Below, piece by piece: positions 16,756-25,589 of a stretch of 60,876 nt of DNA. The notes beneath the pieces are model-generated. The model ran no database searches and had not been told where the DNA came from. It worked only from the letters and a program-made list of their open reading frames with translations. The first letter of the stretch is position 1. The number at the start of each line of letters is the position of its first letter. The translations under genes and the position numbers were made by a program. This DNA comes from an uncultured Bacteroidales bacterium. Its GTDB lineage: Bacteria; Bacteroidota; Bacteroidia; Bacteroidales; UBA932. The stretch lies in contig CALBPX010000099.1 in the NCBI GenBank assembly GCA_937899055.1, positions 1-60,876 of the forward strand, given 5' to 3'.

Positions 16756-18336
16756 ATGAAAAAATCATTTATTTTCTCAGCGATGGTTGCGGCTCTAGCC
16801 CTTACAGTAAACCCTGCCAGCGGACAGTCTTCCGCTGACGGCAGCGTGCAGAAATCACACCCCTTACAATTCTCTCAGAGGCAGGGCGTTGACGTTACCG
16901 GAGAAAACTGCTTTGCCATAATTGCCGGCAAAAACACTACGGTGGACGGCAGCGTGCTTTTCGGCCACAACGAAGACGATTCCGGAGAACAGATGCTCAA
17001 CGTCTATATAGCACCGGAAGGAAGCCAGCCGGCAACCACCGAAGGCGGGCTGAAGATTCCGGCTTCCATTGTCAAGGAAAAGAGAAAAAACGGCAAGTTC
17101 TTCTGGCTGGAGTTCCCGGGAATGAGCGTAGCCGATGCAGCAATGAACCAGTGGGGAGTGGCCATTGCGTCAGACGGATGCAACTCCCGCGAAGACAAGG
17201 AAGACCTTACGGACTGTGGCATTCTCTACGACGTGAGGATAGATGTTGCCAAGTATGCCCGAAGCTCAAGGGAAGCCGTAAAGATAATCGGTGAGGCAGT
17301 AGAGCAGTACGGTTACAAGGGAAGCGGAAGAACCTATTCTGTAGCCGATCCAAATGAAGGATGGATAGTATCCGTGGTCAAGGGCCGCCACTGGGTTGCC
17401 CAGAGGGTTCCGGACGACAAGGTCATGGCCATTCCGAACTACTACACCATAACCAAGGTGGATCTTGAAGACACAGACAACTTCATGGGCAGTCAGGACC
17501 TCGTAGATTATGCCATAAGCCGCGGCTGGTACGACCCCCGCTCCAGGCAGGAGTTCAACTTCAGGCTGGCATACGCAGACCCAAATACTATTGACCGCTC
17601 GGGCAACACCCTGCGCCACAAAGATGTAATAGACTACATCACCGGCGGAAACTACGAATATGACCCCTTTTCCGTAGAGCCTATGTTCACTCCGGCAAAG
17701 AAACTTTCTGTAACGGATCTTATTAATATGCTTTCCATTCATGCACCCGCCGATAAGGAAGTTGCCGCAAATGCCGACGACGAGGTCTGCAGCCTGGACG
17801 GCAGCAACCAGGAACCGGCCAGAGGGCATATTGACCCAAGCCATCCGGGACGGGTGTGCACGAATGTTACTATAGTATCTACAATCTTCCAACTGCGCAG
17901 CTGGATGCCCCGAGAAACCGGATGCATATTGTGGATGTGTCCCGGAAGGCCCTGCGCAGAAGTTTATGTTCCGTGGTACCTTGGCATGACCAAGACCCCT
18001 GCCGGATGGGCACGCTTTGACGACTGGCAGGAAGCCGAACAGCATCACTTCTCAGATAGCAAGGACATGCAGAAGAACTACCCGGAGCACCCTTACTGGT
18101 TTTTCACCGGGCGATGGAATATATTCTGTCCCAACTACATCTACTGGTTTAACGGAGTACAGGAGAAAAAATGGCAGATGCAGTACCAGATTTTCAACAA
18201 ACAACAGGAACTGGACAAGAGTCTGCCTTCAAATCTCAAAAAGAACAAGAACCGCAAAAAAGCAGAGCAGATGCTGAACCAGTTTACGGAAGAGGCCTAC
18301 AGAAATGTTCTGTCGCAGAAGACAATCAAACCATAA
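16756..18336 (+). CDS. Secreted C69-family dipeptidase (PepD-like Ntn hydrolase)
   Basis: 526 residues. A signal peptide (about 1-24, ending ASGQ) precedes a short propeptide. NCFAIIAGK (Cys52) is the expected autoprocessed N-terminal nucleophile of family C69, followed by the family segments VDGSVLFGHNEDD and MNQWGVAIASDGCNSRED. The C-terminal half contains RVCTNVTIVSTIFQLRSWMP and KTPAGWARFDDW, typical of Bacteroidota C69 enzymes. Predicted role: periplasmic or outer-membrane-associated cleavage of dipeptides. The motif copy at 16776 lies in the signal peptide (FSAMVA). It shares no operon with ispE, which starts 116 bases later. Confidence 0.88.
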   Translation: MKKSFIFSAMVAALALTVNPASGQSSADGSVQKSHPLQFSQRQGVDVTGENCFAIIAGKNTTVDGSVLFGHNEDDSGEQMLNVYIAPEGSQPATTEGGLKIPASIVKEKRKNGKFFWLEFPGMSVADAAMNQWGVAIASDGCNSREDKEDLTDCGILYDVRIDVAKYARSSREAVKIIGEAVEQYGYKGSGRTYSVADPNEGWIVSVVKGRHWVAQRVPDDKVMAIPNYYTITKVDLEDTDNFMGSQDLVDYAISRGWYDPRSRQEFNFRLAYADPNTIDRSGNTLRHKDVIDYITGGNYEYDPFSVEPMFTPAKKLSVTDLINMLSIHAPADKEVAANADDEVCSLDGSNQEPARGHIDPSHPGRVCTNVTIVSTIFQLRSWMPRETGCILWMCPGRPCAEVYVPWYLGMTKTPAGWARFDDWQEAEQHHFSDSKDMQKNYPEHPYWFFTGRWNIFCPNYIYWFNGVQEKKWQMQYQIFNKQQELDKSLPSNLKKNKNRKKAEQMLNQFTEEAYRNVLSQKTIKP

Positions 18337-18451
18337 ACGGACTAATTCCAAATAAGCCACACAGACCAGGTAAAGAATCGGCATACATAAAGCAACTGGA
18401 GGAGCGGCGGAGATATAACAGACAGCAAGGATAGATGAAAAGCATCAGTCA

Positions 18452-19588
18452 ATGAAGCAGTTAACCTTATACCCGGGAGCCAAGATCAACATCGGGCTGT
18501 ATGTCTTTGAAAAAAGGGCGGACGGCTTCCATGAGATAGAAAGCATCTTCTATCCGGTGGGGCCTGTCAACAGCAACCTTGTTCCGGATGTCCTTACCGT
18601 AACTGTCTTCCATGACAAAGAGGAGTTCTGCTCCTGCCTCAGCAATGACGGCAACATGAAAGACAAAGCCTGCTCCTGCCTCAGCGATGACGGCAACATG
18701 AAAGACAAAGCCTGCTTCTGCCTCAGCGATGATATGCAGAAGGTCCGGATGGTGGAACTGGGGCTGGACTACCCGGGAGCGCCCGAGGACAACATCTGCG
18801 TAAAGGCATACAAACTCCTGGATGCTGATTTCCAACTTCCTCCGGCTATGATTGTGCTTGAGAAACACATTCCGGTTGGAGCCGGGCTTGGCGGCGGCAG
18901 CAGCGACGGGGTCTGCACTCTCAAGGCCTTAAATGAGCTCTGCAACCTCAAGCTTTCGGAAGCTCAGCTCCTGGAATATGCCGCAAGACTCGGCAGCGAC
19001 TGCCCGTTCTTTGTCAAGAACGAACCGATGCTGGTTACCGGCCGAGGCGAAATCCTCACCCCGCTTCTCAGCTCCCCTGAAGCAAAGGACGCCACAGCTG
19101 CGTCCGCTTCCGGGGCGGAGGCAAGCCGTGTTGAAAATGCGCTTAAGAATCTCATGGAGAAATATACGGTACGGATTGTCTTCTCCCCGGACTGCTTTGT
19201 TTCAACAAAGAAAGCCTACTCCATTGTTCCAAAGCGCAAAAAATCCAAAAACCTTAACATCACCTGCACAAACAAACCAACTGCTTTAGACAACAATAAA
19301 CCAAGCGCTCCCAACAAAACCAAACCGGAAACGGCAACCGACAACAATCAGACCCAAGCACCGTATCTCCCGATCATAGATCTCATTACAGAACCAGTGG
19401 AATCTTGGCAGGGACGTATTGTCAACGATTTTGAAGCCCCGGTTTTCAACGAATTCCCTCAGCTCCGGAATGTCAAAGACTCGCTCATGAAATCAGGTGC
19501 TTCCTATGTATCAATGACCGGCAGCGGTTCCGCAATCTTCGGTATTTTCACAGGGGGTCAGAGGCGCACAGAGGTTATATCTTGTTGA
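18452..19588 (+). CDS. ispE: 4-(cytidine-5'-diphospho)-2-C-methyl-D-erythritol kinase with large insertions
   Basis: 378 residues against a family norm near 270-290. The GHMP-kinase core is intact: the N-terminal PGAKINIGLYVFEKRADGFHE, the phosphate loop PVGAGLGGGSSDG (residues 141-153), GSDCPFF, and the final SMTGSGSAIFGIF. It phosphorylates CDP-methylerythritol in the non-mevalonate isoprenoid pathway. Three additions stand out: residues 60-94, a Cys/Asp/Lys-rich 14-residue tandem repeat; residues about 208-229, Ala/Ser-rich; and residues about 261-305, rich in Asn, Lys, Thr and Pro. All lie between core elements, so activity is plausible. Two exact copies and one near copy of the iterated motif are inside the first insertion. 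Confidence 0.92.
   Translation: MKQLTLYPGAKINIGLYVFEKRADGFHEIESIFYPVGPVNSNLVPDVLTVTVFHDKEEFCSCLSNDGNMKDKACSCLSDDGNMKDKACFCLSDDMQKVRMVELGLDYPGAPEDNICVKAYKLLDADFQLPPAMIVLEKHIPVGAGLGGGSSDGVCTLKALNELCNLKLSEAQLLEYAARLGSDCPFFVKNEPMLVTGRGEILTPLLSSPEAKDATAASASGAEASRVENALKNLMEKYTVRIVFSPDCFVSTKKAYSIVPKRKKSKNLNITCTNKPTALDNNKPSAPNKTKPETATDNNQTQAPYLPIIDLITEPVESWQGRIVNDFEAPVFNEFPQLRNVKDSLMKSGASYVSMTGSGSAIFGIFTGGQRRTEVISC
18629..18733 (+). repeat. 42-bp tandem repeat (2.5 units) inside ispE
   Basis: Two full units and half a third encode CSCLSNDGNMKDKA, CSCLSDDGNMKDKA and CFCLSDD. The units differ at only a few bases, so the expansion looks recent. Each unit holds the CTCAGCGAT site: a near copy CTCAGCAAT at 18638 and exact copies at 18680 and 18722, spaced 42 bases apart. 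Confidence 0.92.
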
Positions 19589-19595
19589 AGTTTCT

Positions 19596-20156
19596 TTATT
19601 TGTTGCCGGCATCATGATCGGCTACAGCCTGCTCCTTTTCCTGCTTGGAGAAACCGACATCGTCTATCAGCCAAATTCCATCTCTGAGAACCAGACTGAG
19701 GGTGCGGAATTCGCTACCGCTCATACCGTCATCAATGTCTTTGCATTTCAGAAGGGCTTCGGCTGTTACATGGGCATAGTCTTCCATCTTGAATTCCGAA
19801 ATGTCGGTCAGCTCAACAGAAACAACCTCCTGTATGCTGCCCATTTCCCAAAGGGAATCTCCGTCTGAGAACTCGTTGAGCTTCCGGCAGATCTCATAAT
19901 AATCCGGCGTGAAAAGATCCTTGGACCAGAACTGCTCTCCGGAAAGTTCAGAAAGCATTCCGTTTATATGGTCAAAGATCAAAAGCGTATCAATCTGCAC
20001 CGCCTCACCTGACGGTGCTTCCGATACGTTATTCTCTGTAGTTACTTCTGGCTGGCTGCCGGCATTTGATTCCTGAGAGCCTCCATTCTTGCAGCTTAAA
20101 GCCATCATTGCAACGGCAGCCAGGACCAAAATCTTCATAGAATTGATTTTTTTCAT
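19596..20156 (-). CDS. Small lipoprotein (DUF3828-like)
   Basis: 186 residues. A lipoprotein signal with lipobox ALSC (Cys22) is followed by a Ser/Asn/Glu-rich spacer (about 23-52). A compact alpha/beta domain then contains FWSKDLFTPDYYEICRKL and ends with TLSLVLRDGIWLIDDV, a strand pattern like DUF3828 or NTF2-type proteins. The exact function is unknown. It lies directly downstream of the LolC/E-type permease gene (18 bases), so it may belong to the same transcript, and it converges with ispE. Confidence 0.6.
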   Translation of the reverse strand: MKKINSMKILVLAAVAMMALSCKNGGSQESNAGSQPEVTTENNVSEAPSGEAVQIDTLLIFDHINGMLSELSGEQFWSKDLFTPDYYEICRKLNEFSDGDSLWEMGSIQEVVSVELTDISEFKMEDYAHVTAEALLKCKDIDDGMSGSEFRTLSLVLRDGIWLIDDVGFSKQEKEQAVADHDAGNK

Positions 20157-20174
20157 ATTCGGAACTGTTAAAGG

Positions 20175-21446
20175 TTAATCGTCGGATTTGTTTATTGGAG
20201 TTTTGCCCTGACCTATGCTGCGTGTGGGCAGATATGCCATAGCAAGGCCTATTGCCGCCACGCTTACGACTGTTACCAGAACATCCTGAGCCTGAACCAC
20301 TACCGGATAGGAACTCACTATAAAGTTCCCGGGCATGGATATCACTCCCCAGCGGTGCTGTATCCAGCAAAGAAGCAGCCCCAATGCAATTCCGGCAACC
20401 GCTCCGGTCATGCAAGTCAGCCATCCGTGGAGCATGAAACTGCGTCTTACGGTGGATGTGTTCATTCCCATGGCCCGGTATGTCTGTATGTCTTCCTGCT
20501 TCTCTATTATCAGCATGGAAATGCTTGCCAGAAGGTTCACCGATATGACTATTACCACAAAAAGCAATATCATGTAGATGGCAAACTTCTCCGCCCTCAT
20601 CATCTTGTAAACGGTTTCGTTCTGCTGGTAGCGGTCCTGGAGCATCAGGTCTTTGGGCAACGCCTCCCGGATTTTCCGTACGGCGGCCTTCCACAAGGTC
20701 TTGGGCTTAACGCCATGGGGCCATGTAACAAAGACTTCTATCTTGGAACATTCCCGCTCATCCAACTCCATAAGTTCTCGTGCCAGAGTGTCCGGAATAT
20801 ATATGATGCCTTTGTCGTTTGCGGACGACAGGGATATTACTCCGGAGGGGCGTATCTCCAGGCTCATAAGGCTGCTGGAGGGCATAATCAGCGATATGTC
20901 TTCCGTACGCGATGGCAAATAGATTTCCAGCGGAGTTGAAAACTGGGGCTTGAGCATCAGAGACCAGGCCAGGCCCTCCTCCACAACGGCTCGGGGAAAG
21001 CTGCCGAACCACAGCTCAAAATCGCCATCCGCCAGATTATCCTGAAGCCCGCTCAGCGATTCATATTCCCTGGGAACGCCCTTTATCCGGGCTACGGACT
21101 GAACCGCATCGTACTGAACGTAAACCGTTTCCTCCAGCACCGGAAAGGCCTGCACCTTTTCCGCCGGAGAGGAAGAATAACACTCGGCCATTTTAGCCAG
21201 GCCCGCCTCAGCATCATCGCTGAGTAAAACCTTTCCTTTGGTGGGGGTAATTACAAAGTCCGGCTGATAGCTGTTGTAAGAAGACTCTACTATCTTGTCA
21301 AAGCCGTTATAGACTGAAAGGATGACTATCAGGGCCATACATCCTATTCCAATAGCCGCTGCGCTCACAATGGAAATTATGTTTATAACATTGCGGTGTG
21401 CCTTTGAAAAAAGGTATCTGCGAGCTATGAAGGAAGGAAGATGCAT
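20175..21446 (-). CDS. ABC transporter permease of the LolC/LolE (FtsX-like) family
   Basis: About 423 residues. The N-terminal segment PSFIARRYLFSKAHRNVINIISIVS with one membrane helix is the standard LolC/E start. A large periplasmic MacB-like domain (about 50-270) follows, then three membrane helices with FVVIVISVNLLASISMLIIEKQEDIQTYRAMG, a very conserved FtsX signature. It likely works with a LolD ATPase, which is not in this window, to extract lipoproteins from the inner membrane. Many Bacteroidota encode one such permease after rbfA, as here. Motif copies lie at 21052 and 21216. An in-frame ATG at 21461 would add five residues; I prefer 21446. Confidence 0.85.
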   Translation of the reverse strand: MHLPSFIARRYLFSKAHRNVINIISIVSAAAIGIGCMALIVILSVYNGFDKIVESSYNSYQPDFVITPTKGKVLLSDDAEAGLAKMAECYSSSPAEKVQAFPVLEETVYVQYDAVQSVARIKGVPREYESLSGLQDNLADGDFELWFGSFPRAVVEEGLAWSLMLKPQFSTPLEIYLPSRTEDISLIMPSSSLMSLEIRPSGVISLSSANDKGIIYIPDTLARELMELDERECSKIEVFVTWPHGVKPKTLWKAAVRKIREALPKDLMLQDRYQQNETVYKMMRAEKFAIYMILLFVVIVISVNLLASISMLIIEKQEDIQTYRAMGMNTSTVRRSFMLHGWLTCMTGAVAGIALGLLLCWIQHRWGVISMPGNFIVSSYPVVVQAQDVLVTVVSVAAIGLAMAYLPTRSIGQGKTPINKSDD

Positions 21447-21461
21447 ATCATTTCCCGGCAA

Positions 21462-21866
21462 TTATTCCGTCTTTCCGTCAGATTCTTCTTCGGCTCCGTC
21501 TTCTGATTCCGGTTTTATCGGATCCCTTGCAAGCACATCGTCTATATGCTGAGCATAGTCAAGCGTAACATCCTCAAAGAAAGAAAGTTCGGGAACTATC
21601 CTCAGCTGCTTTGCCACTATCCGGCCCAGATCTCCTCTTATGGTCTTGGATTTTTCTTCCAGGGTCTGCATCACAGCCGCCCTCTTTTCTGACGGAAAAC
21701 AGCTGATGAACACTTTTGCGTACGAGAGGTCCGGACTCATCCTGACTTCGCTGACCGTAACAAGAGCCCCGCCGAAGAACGCCATGCCCTTGGAACGTAT
21801 GATTTCCGCAAGATGCCTCTGCACCTCGCGCTGAACTTTCTGTACTCTTTTGCTGACCTCTTCCAT
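21462..21866 (-). CDS. rbfA: Ribosome-binding factor A
   Basis: About 134 residues. It contains the KH-like core: EVQRHLAEIIRSKG, VTVSEVRMSPDLSYAKVFIS and LRIVPELSFFED. It assists late 30S maturation at the 5' end of 16S rRNA. The C-terminus is an acidic tail (SEDGAEEESDGKTE). Met at 21866 gives the usual N-terminus; an upstream start at 21884 would overlap tyrS by eight bases. The order tyrS-rbfA-lolC/E suggests one transcript. Confidence 0.93.
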   Translation of the reverse strand: MEEVSKRVQKVQREVQRHLAEIIRSKGMAFFGGALVTVSEVRMSPDLSYAKVFISCFPSEKRAAVMQTLEEKSKTIRGDLGRIVAKQLRIVPELSFFEDVTLDYAQHIDDVLARDPIKPESEDGAEEESDGKTE

Positions 21867-21876
21867 AGCCCGACCC

Positions 21877-23166
21877 CTATTCAAACCTTAAGATATAATA
21901 GTTCTTCTTTCCTTTCTGCACCAGCACGTACTTGCCGTTGATGAGGAAGTTTTCGTTCAGGCAGCCGTTGGCATCGGTGAATTTTTCCTTGTCTATGCTG
22001 AGTCCGTTGCCTTGAATCATCTTGCGGGTTTCGCCCTTTGACGGGAATACCTGGGTTTCAACTGCCAGAAGGTCAAGTATGTTTGCAGAAAGTTTCTCCT
22101 TGGGCAGCACAAACTGCGGAACTCCGTCAAACACCTCCAGGAAGGTTTTCTCGTCCAGATTCTGCAGGGCCTCCCGGGTAGCCTTGCCAAAGAGGATGTT
22201 GGAAGCGTCCAAGGCCTTGTTGTATTCGGCCTCTCCGTGAACCATTACGGTAACTTCCTTTGCCAGAATCTTCTGCAGAACCCTTCTGCCCGGATCCTGA
22301 CGATGCTCGGCAATGGCTGCTTCTATCTCTTCCTTTGGCAGCATCGTGAATATCTTGATATACTTTTCGGCATCCTCATCGCTGACATTCAGCCAGAACT
22401 GATAGAAGGTGTAAGGGCTGGTATATTCAGCACTTAGCCAGATGTTCCCCTTCTCGGTCTTTCCGAACTTGGTTCCGTCTGCCTTTTTTATGAGCGGGCA
22501 GGTCATAGCAAAGGCTTCCTTGCCCAAGATGCGGCGGATAAGCTCACTGCCAGTGGTGATGTTGCCCCACTGGTCGCTGCCGCCAAGCTGCAGCACGCAG
22601 CCCTTGTGCTCGTACAGCCACAGAAAGTCATAGCCCTGCAGCAACTGGTAGCTGAACTCGGTAAACGACATTCCTTCCCTAGACTCAGTAGAAAGTCTCT
22701 TCTTCACGGAATCCTTTGCCATCATGTAGTTTACGGTGATGTGCTTGCCTATATCGCGGATGAAATTGATGAAAGTATAGTCTTTCATCCAATCATAGTT
22801 GTTCACCAGTTCCGCCTTGTTTGGTGCATCGCTCTCAAAATCCAGGAAACGGCCGAGCTGTGCCTTGATACACTCTACATTGTGGCTGAGAGTCTGCTCG
22901 TCCAGCAGGTTCCTTTCGGCAGACTTCATAGAAGGGTCCCCTATCATTCCGGTAGCTCCTCCAACCAGTGCTATAGGTTTATGCCCGCACCTCTGGAAGT
23001 GCTTAAGTATCATAACACTTACAAGATGCCCTATATGCAAACTGTCTGCCGTAGGGTCTATTCCCACATAGGCTGCCTGAGGCCCTTCCATGAGTTTTTC
23101 TTCAGTTCCGGGCATGATGTCCTGAATCATGCCTCTCCATTTGAGCTCTTCTACAAAATTCTTCAT
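21877..23166 (-). CDS. tyrS: Tyrosine-tRNA ligase
   Basis: 429 residues. Class I signatures are HIGH (residues 44-47, in DSLHIGHLVSVM) and KFGKT as the KMSKS equivalent. The tyrosine-binding segment YQLLQGYDFLWLYEHKGCVLQLGGSDQWGN is intact, and a C-terminal S4 domain (SIDKEKFTDANGCL, then YVLVQKGKKNYYILRFE) is present. A TATTTTTG box at 23207-23200 gives a leader of about 30 bases. It heads the tyrS-rbfA-permease group. Confidence 0.97.
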   Translation of the reverse strand: MKNFVEELKWRGMIQDIMPGTEEKLMEGPQAAYVGIDPTADSLHIGHLVSVMILKHFQRCGHKPIALVGGATGMIGDPSMKSAERNLLDEQTLSHNVECIKAQLGRFLDFESDAPNKAELVNNYDWMKDYTFINFIRDIGKHITVNYMMAKDSVKKRLSTESREGMSFTEFSYQLLQGYDFLWLYEHKGCVLQLGGSDQWGNITTGSELIRRILGKEAFAMTCPLIKKADGTKFGKTEKGNIWLSAEYTSPYTFYQFWLNVSDEDAEKYIKIFTMLPKEEIEAAIAEHRQDPGRRVLQKILAKEVTVMVHGEAEYNKALDASNILFGKATREALQNLDEKTFLEVFDGVPQFVLPKEKLSANILDLLAVETQVFPSKGETRKMIQGNGLSIDKEKFTDANGCLNENFLINGKYVLVQKGKKNYYILRFE

Positions 23167-23199
23167 CGGATGATTTATGTCTTTTTTACGTCAATCGTA

Positions 23200-23207
23200 C
23201 AAAAATA
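23200..23207 (-). promoter_or_regulatory. Minus-7 box TATTTTTG of tyrS
   Basis: A TAnnTTTG match on the minus strand, 33 bases before the tyrS start. No clear minus-33 element. Confidence 0.55.
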
Positions 23208-23306
23208 GTGAAATTCGCCGATATAGCCTTTTATGGTCCCTTTTTCAAGTAGAATGGTGGGGGAATTTTGTTTTACTATCTACAGTTCTGCGCAAAATCT
23301 TAGAGG

Positions 23307-24479
23307 TTAATATAGGAACCCGAACATCCAGAGAGGTACCTGATTGTCGTGGACGTATTCTATGTCGTCTTTGACCACAAACCCATTCGGCACCGCTTCG
23401 ATCTGTTTCTTGCCCTTCTTTCGACCTCCCACTTCGAAAGTCTTTCCATCGATTTCGAAGTCTGAGACGGGAGATTCCAGCGTCTCGAACTTTTGCTTTG
23501 TCCAGCAGAAGAAGATGGTCTCGCGACTGTTCCCGGTGTTGGGCCGTTCTCCGGAGAGGATATACGCCATATTGGGATTATGGAGGTAGAGTTTGTCCAT
23601 CTTTCGGAGGATGGTATCGCCGTTTGCCTTCATCCGCAGGACGGAGACCAGCTCGGCCTTCTCCAGATACTCAAGGTATTTGGGCAGTTCGTCACGGTCC
23701 AGCCCCAGATCCCTGGCCATGTCTGAATAATTGATTTTGACAGGTACACTCTTGGAGATGTAGTACATAAATTTCTTTAGCTTCTGCGTGGCGGCGATGG
23801 TCATTTTGGCGTACTTGGGAATATCGACCTCGACAGTGGTGTTGATGACCTGGCGCAGGCGAGTCTCAAATTCGGGTTCAAAGGAGAACGGATAGCAGCC
23901 TTTCTTCATGTAATCATCGAAATATTTGAGCGGGCGCTCCGGGCCGTAAGGGAAATCGACATTTCCTTTCAGGACTTCCTCCAGGGTGGCGCTCTTCAAG
24001 GACCAACCATTGCGAATATTCAAGTATTCGCGGAAGGACCAGACAGGAATGTGGTATTCAATGATGCGGCGGCTTAGGTCGGCTCCGCCTTCTTTCAGAT
24101 CCAGTATGGAACTGCCGGAATAGACGACATGCAGGAGCGGCAGACTGTCATAGATATTCTTGATCTCTCTGCTCCAATCCTGGTATTTGTGAATCTCATC
24201 TATATACAGGTATTTTCCCCCTCGGGCAAAGAAAGCCTTCGCTGTTTCCAGCAACGTATGTGTACTGAAATATATATCATCGGCGACGACATAAAGGGAC
24301 TCTTCCTTGATCCCTTGCTGCTTGATATGCTGCAGAATGAGGGTGGACTTTCCCACACCTTTCTGGCCAAGGATGCCAAGGATGCGGACGTCCCAGTTGA
24401 TGGTATTATGCTGCTCACGGAAGAAGCTCATGGGAGTGAGTTCCAGAAGTTGATAGAATTGGTCGTAAAGGGCTTGCAT
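23307..24479 (-). CDS. AAA-type ATPase with DUF4143-like C-terminal domain
   Basis: 390 residues. A Walker A motif GQKGVGKST (residues 38-46) and a Walker B-like YLYIDEIHKY are present, followed by VVYSGSSILDL, the conserved Ser-rich sensor strand of this family. The C-terminal part (about 270-375) has the winged-helix segment YSDMARDLGLDRDELPKYLEYLEKAELV and a nuclease-like DUF4143 region (KFETLESPVSDFEIDGKTFEVGGRKKG). The family is widespread, often in mobile or recently gained DNA, and lacks a clear function. This copy contains none of the iterated motif, lies between housekeeping genes, and has its own TATATTTG box. Confidence 0.85.
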   Translation of the reverse strand: MQALYDQFYQLLELTPMSFFREQHNTINWDVRILGILGQKGVGKSTLILQHIKQQGIKEESLYVVADDIYFSTHTLLETAKAFFARGGKYLYIDEIHKYQDWSREIKNIYDSLPLLHVVYSGSSILDLKEGGADLSRRIIEYHIPVWSFREYLNIRNGWSLKSATLEEVLKGNVDFPYGPERPLKYFDDYMKKGCYPFSFEPEFETRLRQVINTTVEVDIPKYAKMTIAATQKLKKFMYYISKSVPVKINYSDMARDLGLDRDELPKYLEYLEKAELVSVLRMKANGDTILRKMDKLYLHNPNMAYILSGERPNTGNSRETIFFCWTKQKFETLESPVSDFEIDGKTFEVGGRKKGKKQIEAVPNGFVVKDDIEYVHDNQVPLWMFGFLY

Positions 24480-24504
24480 GGCGTGTTGCGGTATTATTTC
24501 GGCA

Positions 24505-24512
24505 CAAATATA
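24505..24512 (-). promoter_or_regulatory. Minus-7 box TATATTTG of the DUF4143-type ATPase gene
   Basis: A TAnnTTTG match on the minus strand, 25 bases before the ATPase start. The surrounding 120 bases are AT-rich and hold nothing else I recognise. Confidence 0.6.
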
Positions 24513-24603
24513 ACAAAATTGCGGAAAAGTTGCCGCAATTTTTACAATGTTTTAGCCCGTAAAGATCGAAAAAAGCGAATCATATCGCTTTTAGGATTCA
24601 TAT

Positions 24604-25368
24604 CTAGCCCAGGACCACATCCAGCACCATCATCAGTGCAAAACCTATGGCAAAACCTATGGTGCCCACATTGGAATGCTTTCCTTGCGAGAAATCGGGA
24701 ACAAGTTCCTCAACAACAACATAGAGCATGGCTCCTGCTGCAAAAGCCAGCATGAAGGGCATGATGCCTGTTATGAATGTGGCCAGGATCAGGACAAGAA
24801 GACCTCCAAGCGGTTCAACGATTCCGCTCAGAGCCCCTATCGTGAATGCCCTCATCCTGGAATTGCCGGCAGCCCTCAGCGGCATGGATATGATGGCGCC
24901 CTCGGGAATGTTCTGGATTGCTATGCCAAGAGAGAGGGCCATGGCACCAGCCACGTTGAAATCGGCGGTAAGGGCTCCTGCAAGGGCAACGCCAACCGCC
25001 ATACCTTCCGGGAAATTGTGGATAGTTACGGCCAGGGCAAGCTTGGTGGTGCGGGAAAGTCTGCTTTTAGGGCCCTCAGCCTGACCGCCGGAATGGATGT
25101 GGGGAGTGACATAGTCTATGAGCAACAGGAAGGCAAAACCGGAGAGAAGTCCGATGGTTGGAAAAACAACGGCAGAAGTTCCTTCTCCCATGCCGATAGC
25201 GGGAATCAGCAAAGACCAGACGGATGCGGCTACCATTACTCCCGATGCAAATCCCAGGAGGATCTTCTGAACAAGGGGCGGCATTTCCCGTTTCATCAGG
25301 AAAACGAACGCCGAACCCAGGGCGGTTCCCAGGAAAGGAATAAGCAGTGCTATGAAAACAGGTCCCAT
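24604..25368 (-). CDS. ZIP-family divalent metal transporter (ZupT-like)
   Basis: 254 residues with about eight membrane segments. The metal-site motifs are intact: HNFPEGMAVGV in transmembrane helix 4 and IQNIPEGAIISMPL in helix 5, plus EELVPD near the end. The cytoplasmic loop has TPHIHSGG as a metal-binding patch. It probably imports zinc, iron or manganese across the inner membrane. No regulator is adjacent. It is transcribed divergently from the S37 peptidase gene across 220 bases containing a hairpin. Confidence 0.9.
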   Translation of the reverse strand: MGPVFIALLIPFLGTALGSAFVFLMKREMPPLVQKILLGFASGVMVAASVWSLLIPAIGMGEGTSAVVFPTIGLLSGFAFLLLIDYVTPHIHSGGQAEGPKSRLSRTTKLALAVTIHNFPEGMAVGVALAGALTADFNVAGAMALSLGIAIQNIPEGAIISMPLRAAGNSRMRAFTIGALSGIVEPLGGLLVLILATFITGIMPFMLAFAAGAMLYVVVEELVPDFSQGKHSNVGTIGFAIGFALMMVLDVVLG

Positions 25369-25408
25369 TTCAGTTGTAAAGATAAGGATTTGGAAACTTC
25401 TGCAATAA

Positions 25409-25445
25409 AAATACGGCTCAAATCCTCTCGGAGATGAGCCGTTTT
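25409..25445 (-). terminator. Terminator-like hairpin in the zupT/S37 divergent gap
   Basis: ACGGCTCA (25412-25419) pairs exactly with TGAGCCGT (25434-25441). Read on the minus strand it is followed by a T-rich run (ATTTTTATT). Because it lies upstream of the ZIP gene, it would end a minus-strand transcript entering from the right. Just upstream on that strand is a nine-codon stub (start near 25489, encoding MNIIKKAFK) that may be the remnant of a lost gene. Confidence 0.6.
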
Positions 25446-25547
25446 ACCTGACTGATGCCTGATTATTTAAAAGCCTTCTTGATGATGTTCATGGTACTGG
25501 TATAAAAACGTGATAGACGAATATACGGAATATCGGTGACTTTTGTC

Positions 25548-25555
25548 TAAATTTG
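25548..25555 (+). promoter_or_regulatory. Minus-7 box TAAATTTG of the S37 peptidase
   Basis: A TAnnTTTG match, 34 bases before ATG 25590. No clear minus-33 TTTG. Confidence 0.6.
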
Positions 25556-25589
25556 TGGATAGTATTATCGCGATAAAAGACTTGTTGAT

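Noticed and set aside
18171..18434. An 87-codon frame overlapping the end of the C69 gene and the gap before ispE
   Set aside because: Most of it is the shifted frame of the C69 gene and the unique part is low-complexity and basic; no start signal.
21052..21224. Paired opposite copies of the word acting as a terminator, as uptake sequences do in Haemophilus and Neisseria
   Set aside because: No two opposite copies lie close enough to form a hairpin; the nearest opposite pairs (27405/27536 and 21052/21216) are more than 100 bases apart and inside genes.
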